From positions 186,001 through 250,000 of the forward strand of contig NZ_BONW01000028.1 in assembly GCF_016862915.1 (NCBI RefSeq): 64,000 nucleotides of DNA. The letters run 5' to 3'. Below the pieces are notes generated by a model. It was not told the origin of the DNA. It made no database searches and was given only the letters and a program-made list of their open reading frames with translations. A program made the position numbers and the translations under genes. The stretch comes from Plantactinospora endophytica (lineage in GTDB: Bacteria > Actinomycetota > Actinomycetes > Mycobacteriales > Micromonosporaceae). Below are positions 1-7,367 of this stretch, in pieces (positions within the stretch are counted from its first letter, which is position 1; every line of letters starts with the position of its first letter).

Positions 1-99
1 GGCGTCCGGAGTCCGGGCGGTGTCGGGCCGAGATCGGCGGGTCGCCGTTCCGGTTGATCGCGGTCGAGGAAATGCCACCCTGCCGATGATGCAGGAGTG

Positions 100-194
100 A
101 AGAGTGGTTTGGGAGTTAAACGGCAAAAGGACTACCTGTCTCGTTTGTCCGGTTAACCTGGGTCGACGGCCCGAGGAGCGGAGGTGGTGGCCCG
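100..194 (+). promoter_or_regulatory. Leader of the respiratory operon
   Basis: The first 194 bases hold no convincing gene; apparent frames here are shadows. Just upstream of the first gene lies the 8-bp palindrome GGTTAACC (151-158), a possible operator or promoter element, and a strong ribosome binding site GGAGGTGG (about 181-188) placed for the GTG start at 195. The region is the likely promoter and leader of the whole respiratory operon. No clear -35/-10 pair could be assigned. Confidence 0.3.
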
Positions 195-1217
195 GTGGCC
201 GGCAGGGGACCGCAGATCCGCCGTCGGCGGAGCGTACCGATTCCACGGGCCGTCGGCTGCGGGTTGCTGCTCCTGCTCTGCGGCTGCGCCGGCGGTGCAC
301 CCTCCACCCTGGACCCCGGCGGGGTGGGCGCCCGACGGGTGGCGGACTTCTGGTGGCTGCTGTTCTGGATCTCGGTGGCGGTCTTCGTGGAGGTCATGGC
401 GCTACTGGTCTGGGCGCTGGTGTTCCGCCGCCACCCGCGCCGCCGGCTCGACCGGTCCGACCCGGTCCGCTTCGTGGTCGTCGCCGGTGCCGGCCTGCCC
501 TTCGTCGTCCTGCTCGCCGTGTACGGCCTCGGTCTGCGCGACCTGGCCGCACTGGCGCAGCCCGAGACGCCGCCTGCGGTGACCGTCGAGGTGACCGGGC
601 ACAAGTGGTGGTGGGAGGTGCGCTACGCCGGGGTGGACGGCGCGACCGCCAACGAGATCCGGATCCCCGTCGGCGAGCCGGTGCGGGTGCGGCTGCGCAC
701 CGCCGACGTCCTGCACAGCTTCTGGGTGCCGCAGTTGATGCCCAAGACCGACCTGATCGCCGGCAAGATCCGCGAGACGTGGCTGCACGCGGAGCGACCG
801 GGGGAGTACCGCGGCCAGTGCGCCGAGTACTGCGGCCTCCAGCACGCCCACATGGCGTTCCTGGTGGTGGCGCGGCCCCGGGCCGAGTTCGACGCCTGGC
901 TGGCCCGGCTCGCCGAGCCGGCGCCGGCGCCGGACAGCGACGCCGAGCGCCGAGGCCGGCAGGCGTTCCTCCAGTCCGCCTGCGTCGCCTGCCACACCGT
1001 CCGGGGCACCTCCGCCACCGGCACGGTCGGGCCGGACCTCTCCATGCTCGGTGCCAGGTGGAGCCTCGGCGCCGGCGCGGTGCCGAACGACGGCGGGCAC
1101 CTGGGCGGCTGGATCGCCAACTCGCAGACGGTCAAGCCGGGCAACGCCATGCCGCCGCAGCCGGTCGACGCGGCGGCCCTGCCCGACCTGATCGCGTACC
1201 TGGAATCGCTGCGGTAG
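195..1217 (+). CDS. ctaC: Cytochrome c oxidase subunit II with fused cytochrome c domain
   Basis: This is the CuA-bearing subunit of a caa3-type oxidase; it takes electrons from the bc complex and passes them to subunit I. The start is GTG at 195 behind GGAGGTGG. A hydrophobic N-terminus ends in a lipobox-like LLCGC (Cys31), followed by two membrane helices (about 50-75 and 93-115). The CuA site is intact: the His of ADVLH and the Cys, Cys, His and Met of CAEYC..QHAHM. After it comes a C-terminal cytochrome c domain with heme motif CVACH and a downstream Met (NAMPP). It heads an operon running to QcrB, and the next gene starts 10 bases later. The fused heme domain sets it apart from the ordinary two-domain actinobacterial CtaC and resembles caa3 enzymes. 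Confidence 0.95.
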   Translation: MAGRGPQIRRRRSVPIPRAVGCGLLLLLCGCAGGAPSTLDPGGVGARRVADFWWLLFWISVAVFVEVMALLVWALVFRRHPRRRLDRSDPVRFVVVAGAGLPFVVLLAVYGLGLRDLAALAQPETPPAVTVEVTGHKWWWEVRYAGVDGATANEIRIPVGEPVRVRLRTADVLHSFWVPQLMPKTDLIAGKIRETWLHAERPGEYRGQCAEYCGLQHAHMAFLVVARPRAEFDAWLARLAEPAPAPDSDAERRGRQAFLQSACVACHTVRGTSATGTVGPDLSMLGARWSLGAGAVPNDGGHLGGWIANSQTVKPGNAMPPQPVDAAALPDLIAYLESLR

Positions 1218-1227
1218 GCGCGGGTCG

Positions 1228-3162
1228 ATGTCGTCCAGCACCGCCGCCGAGCGCGGCACCGGTCCCGACCCGGCGGCGATGGCGGCCCTGGACAGCCACT
1301 GGGCGGCGGCGCCGACCCTGCGCAACTGGTTCGCCACCGTGGACCACAAGCGGATCGGGCGGCGGTACCTGGTCACCGCCGCGCTGTTCTTCGGCTTCGC
1401 CGGGGCCAGCGCGCTGGCGATGCGTACCCAACTGGCCGGTCCGGAGGCCGGGGTCCTGTCGGCGCGTGAGTACAACCAGCTCTTCACCATGCACGGCACG
1501 GCGATGATCTTCCTGTTCTCGACGCCGATGCTGTTCGGGTTCGGCAACTTCCTCGTTCCGCTGATGATCGGCACCCGGGACATGGCGTTTCCCCGGCTGA
1601 ACGCGTTCGGCTACTGGGTGTTCCTCTTCGCCGGACTGTTCATGTGGGCCAGCGTGCCGGCCGGTGCCGCGCCCAACGGCGGCTGGTTCGCGTACGTGCC
1701 GCTGACCGACGAGCGGCACACTCCCGGCCTGCACCTCGACGTCTACACCCTGGGGCTGCTCTTCCTCGGCATCTCGACCACGGCCGGCGCGATCAACTTC
1801 ATCGTCACCGCGCTCAAGCTGCGCGCCCCGGGCATGTCGCTCAACCGGGTGCCGATCTTCGTCTGGGCCATCGTCGCCACCGCGTTCATGGTGCTCTTCG
1901 CGCTGCCGGTGCTGAATCTCGACAACGCCCTGCTCTTCCTCGACCGGCGGTTCGACACGCGGTTCTTCGAACCGGAGCGGGGCGGCAACGTCCTGCTCTG
2001 GCAGCACCTGTTCTGGATCTTCGGCCATCCGGACGTCTACATCATCGTGATGCCCGCGCTCGGCATCGTCTCGGCGGTACTGCCGGTCTTCTGCCGGCGC
2101 GGCATCGTCGGGTACCCGCTGGTGGTGTTCTCGATCGTGGCGATCGCGATCATCTCGTTCGGGGTCTGGGTGCACCACATGTTCGCCACCGGCCTCCCAC
2201 AACTGTCGTACGGGTTCTTCAGCGCGGCGAGCACCGTCATCACCATCCCGTCCGGCCTGCAGATCTTCGCCTGGCTCGCCACGATGCTGTTCGGCCGGAT
2301 CGTGCTGAGCGTGCCGTTCCTCTTCGTCGTCGGATTCCTCGTCACCTTCGTCATCGGCGGCTTCACCGGTGTGATGTTCGCGCTGACCGCCTTCGACCAG
2401 CAGACCACCGACACCTACTTCGTGGTGGCCCACTTCCACTACGTCCTCTTCGGTGGCGCGGTCTTCCCGATCCTGGCCGGGATCTACTACTGGCTGCCGA
2501 AGATCACCGGGCGGATGTTCGACGCCCGGCTCGGCCGGTGGGCGTTCTGGCTGGTCTTCCTGGGCATGAACCTGACCTTCTTCCCGATGCACGTCTCGGG
2601 GCTGCTCGGCATGCCGCGCCGGGTCTACACGTACTCCGGAGGACTCGGCTGGGACGCGTTGAACGTGCTCGCCACCGTCGGCGCGTACGTGCTGGCCGTC
2701 GGGCTGCTGCTGGTGGCGATCGGGGTGGTGCACGCGCTGCGGCGCGGCGACCCGGCGCCGGACGACCCGTGGGGCGGCGACAGCCTGGAGTGGGCCACCA
2801 GTTCACCGCCGAAGCCCTACAACTTCGCGGTCATTCCCCGGGTGCGCAGCCTGCACCCGGTCTGGGACCCGGCGACCGCCGAGTCCACCGGTCCGGGGGC
2901 CGACGAGGACCGGATCCTGGCCGAGGGACGCAGGACGTTGTTCACGAGTGAGTTCGACGGCCGCCCCGAGCGGGCGGTGGAGATGCCCGAGGAGACGCTG
3001 AAGCCACTGGTGGCCGCCGTCGGGCTGCTGGTGCTCTTCCTCGGCCTGCTCTTCGCCTGGTACTGGATCGCCGCCGGGAGTGGTGCGCTCGTCGCCGGTA
3101 CCCTCGCCACCTGGCTCTGGCCCCCGCACCGGGCGCCGGAGGAGGCGGGGATGACGACATGA
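1228..3162 (+). CDS. ctaD: Cytochrome c oxidase subunit I
   Basis: This is the catalytic subunit of a heme-copper oxidase, which reduces oxygen at the heme a3-CuB centre. Conserved landmarks are TVDHKRIG near the N-terminus, GHPDVY (CuB His267, active-site Tyr271), the paired His316-His317, and HFHY (His402, His404). The 644 residues include an extra C-terminal segment with two membrane helices, as in subunits carrying a subunit III/IV-like extension. Two positions are odd. Asp269 stands where A1-type oxidases have the Glu of GHPEVY, and Gln345 stands in PSGLQIF where the K-channel Lys of PTGIKIF normally lies. The D-channel motif region RDMAFPRLN is kept. The 3' end overlaps the next gene by four bases. 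Confidence 0.96.
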   Translation: MSSSTAAERGTGPDPAAMAALDSHWAAAPTLRNWFATVDHKRIGRRYLVTAALFFGFAGASALAMRTQLAGPEAGVLSAREYNQLFTMHGTAMIFLFSTPMLFGFGNFLVPLMIGTRDMAFPRLNAFGYWVFLFAGLFMWASVPAGAAPNGGWFAYVPLTDERHTPGLHLDVYTLGLLFLGISTTAGAINFIVTALKLRAPGMSLNRVPIFVWAIVATAFMVLFALPVLNLDNALLFLDRRFDTRFFEPERGGNVLLWQHLFWIFGHPDVYIIVMPALGIVSAVLPVFCRRGIVGYPLVVFSIVAIAIISFGVWVHHMFATGLPQLSYGFFSAASTVITIPSGLQIFAWLATMLFGRIVLSVPFLFVVGFLVTFVIGGFTGVMFALTAFDQQTTDTYFVVAHFHYVLFGGAVFPILAGIYYWLPKITGRMFDARLGRWAFWLVFLGMNLTFFPMHVSGLLGMPRRVYTYSGGLGWDALNVLATVGAYVLAVGLLLVAIGVVHALRRGDPAPDDPWGGDSLEWATSSPPKPYNFAVIPRVRSLHPVWDPATAESTGPGADEDRILAEGRRTLFTSEFDGRPERAVEMPEETLKPLVAAVGLLVLFLGLLFAWYWIAAGSGALVAGTLATWLWPPHRAPEEAGMTT

Positions 3163-3806
3163 GCGGGCGCCCGGACCGGCTCGGCACGACCGCCGGAGAC
3201 CTTCGTACGGCGACCGGCCCCGTCGGGCTGGTCACCGAGGAACCGGTCGGCCGGTCGACCGCGTGGTGGGGGATGACACTGTTCATCACCACCGAGGGCA
3301 CCCTCTTCGCCGCCCTCTTCGGCAGCTACTTCTACCTGCGGTTCCAGCACGGCGCCCCGTGGCCGCCGGACGGGATCGCCGAGCCGGAACTCCTGCTGCC
3401 GTTGATCATGACGGCGGTGCTGGTGCCCAGCAGCCTGCCGGTGCTCTGGGCCGAGGCGGGCATCCGGCGCGGGCGACGCTGGCAATTGCGGGCCGGACTG
3501 CTCGGCACCCTCGTCATGGGCGGGACCTTCCTCGGCCTCCAGGGCATCGAGTACAGCGAGATCCTCCGGGAGTACACCTTCACCACGAACGTCTACGGGT
3601 CGCTGTTCTACGCCATCACCACCTTCCACGGCGCGCACGTCACCGTCGGCCTACTGATGGTCTGCTGGCTGCTCGCCGCATCCCTGCACGGCAGTTTCGG
3701 TACCCGTCGACACGAGCGGGTCCGCGTCGTCGGCTACTACTGGCACTTCGTCGACGCGGTCTGGGTGGCGATCCTGTTCACCGTCTACCTCTCGCCGAGG
3801 CTGTGA
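3159..3806 (+). CDS. ctaE: Cytochrome c oxidase subunit III
   Basis: This is subunit III of the heme-copper oxidase, a helical membrane protein without redox centres that stabilises subunit I. The 215 residues hold about five membrane helices. Typical family features are FITTEGTLFAALFGSYFYLR at the first helix, TTFHGAHVTVGL, and the C-terminal YYWHFVDAVWVAIL. The ATG overlaps the end of subunit I (ATGA), which shows translational coupling, and its stop overlaps the next start. Length and motifs fit the short five-helix form. Nothing suggests truncation. Confidence 0.95.
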   Translation: MSGRPDRLGTTAGDLRTATGPVGLVTEEPVGRSTAWWGMTLFITTEGTLFAALFGSYFYLRFQHGAPWPPDGIAEPELLLPLIMTAVLVPSSLPVLWAEAGIRRGRRWQLRAGLLGTLVMGGTFLGLQGIEYSEILREYTFTTNVYGSLFYAITTFHGAHVTVGLLMVCWLLAASLHGSFGTRRHERVRVVGYYWHFVDAVWVAILFTVYLSPRL

Positions 3807-4204
3807 TGAGCGAGCGACTGTCGCCCCGGGCCGCGTTGGTCGGCGGGCTGCTGCTCTGGTTCGCCGTACTCGGCGGGGTCTCCGCCTGGGCCGTCCACGC
3901 GCTGGCCGCCTGGAGCATCGACGAACTCGCCTGCGAGGCCGGGCACGACAACCTCGCGGGCTTCCCGCTGACCGGCGCCATCGCCCTCGCGGTGCTGCTC
4001 CCGGCGGCCGGCGCCGCCGCCGCGCTCGCCGCCTCGGTGCTCGCCTGGCGGCGCGTCCGGCCGAACCACGGCGACGGCGACGAGCGGTCGACGGGGCGGG
4101 CGCACCTGCTCGCCTTCGTCGGGCTCTGGCTGAACACGCTGGCCCTGGCCATGATCGCGCTCGGCGGCGTGGCCGCCCTGGTGCTACCGCCATGTCAACG
4201 GTGA
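3806..4204 (+). CDS. Small three-helix membrane protein of the oxidase operon
   Basis: This 132-residue protein has no family I can name. Hydrophobicity shows about three membrane helices (roughly residues 10-30, 48-72 and 92-125) and a short soluble loop with a Cys (LACEAGHD). The ATG shares its A with the stop codon of subunit III, and the end overlaps ctaG by 13 bases, so it is almost certainly translated with the oxidase. Its place between subunit III and CtaG suggests an accessory or subunit IV-like component, or an assembly factor. That role is inferred from context only. Confidence 0.7.
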   Translation: MSERLSPRAALVGGLLLWFAVLGGVSAWAVHALAAWSIDELACEAGHDNLAGFPLTGAIALAVLLPAAGAAAALAASVLAWRRVRPNHGDGDERSTGRAHLLAFVGLWLNTLALAMIALGGVAALVLPPCQR

Positions 4205-5163
4205 GCGGCTGGTCCGCCGCCGCCGGACCGCTGGCGCACGGCGGTCCGGCGGAGCAGGCCTGGACCAATCTGGGCCTGGTCACCGTGCTCGCGCTGCTCT
4301 GCGCGGCGTACGGACGCGGCGTGCACGAACTGTGGAGCCGGCGCGGCCCCGGCGCAGTCGTCGCCCGCTGGCGGGTCGCGGCGTTCGTCCTCGGCGTCGC
4401 CGCGATAGTGGTCGCCTCGACCGGACCGGTGCACGAGCGGGCGGAGCTGTCGTTCGCGGGTCACATGACCCAGCACATGATCCTGGTGGTGGTGGCCGGT
4501 CCGGCGCTGGCCGCCGCAGCGGTCGGCCTGCCGATGGCCCTGGCGGCGCCGAAGCGGCTGCGTCGGCTCTGGGCCCGGTGGCGGGCCTCGGCGGTCGGTT
4601 CCCGAATCCGCCGGCCGGCCGGTCTCGCCGTGCTGGCCGGCAGCCTGCACGCGGTCGTGCTCTGGGCGTGGCACCTGCCCACGCCCTACCGGCTGGCCGC
4701 CGAGAACGGCCTCGTGCACGTGATCGAGCACGCCTCGTTCGTCGGCGCGGCGGCGTTGCTCTGGTCCCTGCTGCTCGGCGCCGACCGGCAGCGGGTGTCC
4801 GGGCCGGTCGCGGTATTCCTGCTGGTCGCCACGATGCTCGCCGCCTCCGCGCTCGGCGCCGCCCTGACCCTCGCACCCGATCCGGTCTACCCGGCCGGAG
4901 TCCTCGCCCCGTACGGCGGCGACCCGCGTACCGACCAGCAGCTTGCCGGGTTGCTGATGTGGATTCCGATGGACGTCGTCGTGCTGGCGGCGGCCTCGGT
5001 CGTGTTCCTGCGCTGGTTGTCCGGACTCGACCGGACACTGCCGCGCGGAGTCGGGCTGCCGCCCGACGACCGACCCGCCGGTCCGGAAGCCGGCGGACCC
5101 GGCCGGGTCGACGTGCTCGACGGTCCACCGGTTCGCCCGGGGGCCGGGAAGGAGGTTCGATGA
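4192..5163 (+). CDS. ctaG: CtaG-type cytochrome c oxidase assembly protein
   Basis: This is a polytopic membrane protein of the caa3 assembly factor family (CtaG of Bacillus type), which is associated with maturation of the copper centres of the oxidase. The 323 residues contain about six or seven helices. Family-typical histidine-containing segments are GHMTQHMILV, HAVVLWAWHLPTPY and HVIEHASFVGAA. The C-terminus is a hydrophilic tail rich in Pro and Gly. It overlaps the genes on both sides (13 bases upstream, ATGA downstream). It supports the reading that this operon encodes a complete, self-sufficient oxidase. Confidence 0.9.
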   Translation: MSTVSGWSAAAGPLAHGGPAEQAWTNLGLVTVLALLCAAYGRGVHELWSRRGPGAVVARWRVAAFVLGVAAIVVASTGPVHERAELSFAGHMTQHMILVVVAGPALAAAAVGLPMALAAPKRLRRLWARWRASAVGSRIRRPAGLAVLAGSLHAVVLWAWHLPTPYRLAAENGLVHVIEHASFVGAAALLWSLLLGADRQRVSGPVAVFLLVATMLAASALGAALTLAPDPVYPAGVLAPYGGDPRTDQQLAGLLMWIPMDVVVLAAASVVFLRWLSGLDRTLPRGVGLPPDDRPAGPEAGGPGRVDVLDGPPVRPGAGKEVR

Positions 5164-5549
5164 CCGTGGAACTCCGCGTACTGCCGCCGCTGCTGGTGTC
5201 GCTGGCCGTCACGGTCGTGCTCGCCGCCTGTACCCGGGTGCCACCGCCGCCGCCTCCGGAGAGCCGCGAGGGCTTTCCGGAGCGCGGGGCGCGGCTGATC
5301 CAGCAGTACGGCTGCGGCGGCTGCCACACCGTACCGAGGGTGCCACGGGCGGAGGGCCTCGTCGGCCCGCCGCTGACCCGGTTCGGTGCCCGGTCGTACA
5401 TCGCCGGGGAACTGCCGAACAACGCGGAGAACCTGCGCCGCTGGATCCAGGATCCGCAGTCGGTGGAGCCGGGCACCGCCATGCCCGACCTCGGGGTCAG
5501 CGAGACGGATGCCCGGGACATCGCCGCGTACCTGTTCACTCTCGAGTGA
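5160..5549 (+). CDS. Cytochrome c lipoprotein
   Basis: This is a 129-residue exported electron carrier. The N-terminus is a lipoprotein signal ending VVLAAC (lipobox Cys about residue 22), followed by a proline linker and one class I cytochrome c domain with CGGCH and a distal Met in GTAMPDLG. It overlaps ctaG by ATGA. The heme domain closely resembles the one fused to subunit II in the same operon (both have GP.L..GAR, LPN/VPN, a W-I element, and PG.AMP), so the two probably arose by duplication. Its likely role is carrying electrons between the QcrCAB complex and the oxidase. Confidence 0.9.
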   Translation: MTVELRVLPPLLVSLAVTVVLAACTRVPPPPPPESREGFPERGARLIQQYGCGGCHTVPRVPRAEGLVGPPLTRFGARSYIAGELPNNAENLRRWIQDPQSVEPGTAMPDLGVSETDARDIAAYLFTLE

Positions 5550-5589
5550 ACCGGACCGACGGTTGTCCCGGCGAGCGGAGGGAGTGGTG

Positions 5590-6504
5590 ATGACCGGGAC
5601 GGACACCTTGCCGGCCCGGCGGATCGCGGTGGTCCTCGCCGTGCTCGGCCTCGCCACCGGTCCGGTACCGCTGCCGGCGCACGCCGCCGGCCCGGCACCG
5701 CTGTCCGCGCGGGTCGGCGGAGCACCTGACCGCCCTCAGACGCGTGCCGCCCCGGCACCGCCCCCACCGACCGTCCCGACGCCCACGGCGGGCGCCTCGG
5801 TGCCGCCGACCGATCCGGGGGGTGGCTCCGCCGCGCCGGCGATTCCGCCGACGACCGGCCCGGTCTCGCCGCTGGGTGCCGACCTCTACCTGCGCAGTTG
5901 CGCGAGCTGCCACGGCCCGGCCGGTCAGGGGAGCCAGCGGGCGCCGTCCCTGGTCGGGGTCGGCCCGGCGTCGGTGGACTTCCAGCTCGGCACCGGGCGG
6001 ATGCCGATCGACCAGGAGGCCGCCCAGCCACCGCACCGCCGTCCGGCCTTCTCCGCGGCGGAGATCCGGGCCATCGTCGCGCACGTGAGCAGCTTCGGCG
6101 GCGGAGGGCCGCAGATCCCGGCCGTGGGTCCCGGCGATCTGCGCGACGGCCGGGAGCTGTTCCTCGCCAACTGCGCGGCGTGCCACTCCGCCGCCGGGGT
6201 CGGGGCGACGCTGACCAACGGGTTCGTCGCCCCGTCGCTGGACCAGTCCACACCGGTCCAGGTGGCCGAGGCGGTCCGGGTCGGGCCGGGGTTGATGCCC
6301 GCCTTTCCGGAGAGCGTGCTCAGCCCGCCGCAGGTCGACGCCGTGACCAGCTACGTCCAGGAGCTGCGCGGGAACCGGCTCGACCGGGGCGGGGCGTCGC
6401 TGGGGCGGCTGGGCCCGACCACGGAAGGGTTGGTGGCGTGGGGAATCGGCCTCGTGCTGCTGGTCGCGGTCGCCCGGTGGCTCGGAAGCAGGGCCGGGGA
6501 ATGA
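5590..6504 (+). CDS. qcrC: Diheme cytochrome c subunit of the bc complex (QcrC-like)
   Basis: This is the diheme cytochrome cc1 subunit of the actinobacterial menaquinol-cytochrome c reductase. The ATG at 5590 follows GGAGGGAG; GTG codons just upstream are possible but less well placed. The protein (304 residues) has an N-terminal signal or anchor helix, a Pro/Thr-rich linker to about residue 90, two cytochrome c domains with CASCH and CAACH, and a C-terminal membrane helix (LVAWGIGLVLLVAVARW). The linker is longer than is usual for QcrC. It overlaps qcrA by ATGA. Having it downstream of all oxidase genes differs from the usual ctaE-qcrCAB order. Confidence 0.93.
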   Translation: MTGTDTLPARRIAVVLAVLGLATGPVPLPAHAAGPAPLSARVGGAPDRPQTRAAPAPPPPTVPTPTAGASVPPTDPGGGSAAPAIPPTTGPVSPLGADLYLRSCASCHGPAGQGSQRAPSLVGVGPASVDFQLGTGRMPIDQEAAQPPHRRPAFSAAEIRAIVAHVSSFGGGGPQIPAVGPGDLRDGRELFLANCAACHSAAGVGATLTNGFVAPSLDQSTPVQVAEAVRVGPGLMPAFPESVLSPPQVDAVTSYVQELRGNRLDRGGASLGRLGPTTEGLVAWGIGLVLLVAVARWLGSRAGE

Positions 6505-7367
6505 CCGGCGGCGACGGGCCGGGACGGCGGGAGCGGGCGGCGTCGGGCCTCGTCGTCGGCGCGTTCGGCGTCAGCGCGCTCGGCGGCGCCGGCTTCGCCA
6601 CCGTGTACGCCACCGGCGGGCAGACCCAACTGGAAGGGCTCGCCCTGGCGGTCGCCTTCGCCGGGCTCGCGGTCGGACTCGCCGTCTGGTCCCGTCACCT
6701 GCTGCCGAACGGCGGGTACGTCGAGGAGCACGAGCCGTTCGATTCGCCCCCCGCCGACCTGCGGCTCGCCGCCGAGGCGCTGGCCGGACCGGAGAGCCCG
6801 GTACGTCGACGGGGGCTGCTGGCGATGCTCGCCGTGGCGCTCGGCACGCTGGGCGGGGCGGCGCTGTTCCCGCTGCGCTCACTGCTGCCGTTCGACCGGG
6901 AGCGGCCGGTGCACGCGCTGCGGACCACCCCCTGGGCAGCCGGCGTACGGCTGGTCCGCGCCGACGGCGTCCCGGTGCGGCCCACCGACGTGCCCGACGG
7001 CACGGTGCTGACCGTCTTCCCCGAGGGTCACCGGGGCCGGGGTGACGTACCGGCCTTCGCCGTCCGGCTGGATCCGGCCCGGTTCGTCGTGCCGCCGCCC
7101 GGCGGGAACGTCGCCGGAGTCGTCGTCTACTCGCTGCTCTGCACCCACGCCGGCTGCCCGGTCGCCCTCTACCTGAAGGAGACCGGCCGGGTGCTCTGCC
7201 CCTGCCACCAGTCGAACTTCGACCTGCTCGCCGGCGCCCGGCCGATCGCCGGCCCGGCGGCCCGACCACTGCCCGGGCTGCCGATCAGCCTCGACGCCGA
7301 CGGCTTCCTCACCGCGATCGGCGACTTCACCGCCCCGCCCGGGCCCGGCTTCTGGAGCCTCAAGTGA
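6501..7367 (+). CDS. qcrA: Rieske iron-sulfur protein of the bc complex
   Basis: This subunit moves electrons from menaquinol to the diheme cytochrome. The 288-residue protein has three N-terminal membrane helices, as in actinobacterial QcrA, and a soluble Rieske domain. The 2Fe-2S motifs are intact: CTHAGCP (Cys214, His216) and CPCHQS (Cys233, His236). The start ATG overlaps the qcrC stop and the stop overlaps the qcrB start, so the three genes are coupled. Length is a little short of the usual 350 or so residues, with shorter loops in the N-terminal half. Confidence 0.95.
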   Translation: MTGGDGPGRRERAASGLVVGAFGVSALGGAGFATVYATGGQTQLEGLALAVAFAGLAVGLAVWSRHLLPNGGYVEEHEPFDSPPADLRLAAEALAGPESPVRRRGLLAMLAVALGTLGGAALFPLRSLLPFDRERPVHALRTTPWAAGVRLVRADGVPVRPTDVPDGTVLTVFPEGHRGRGDVPAFAVRLDPARFVVPPPGGNVAGVVVYSLLCTHAGCPVALYLKETGRVLCPCHQSNFDLLAGARPIAGPAARPLPGLPISLDADGFLTAIGDFTAPPGPGFWSLK

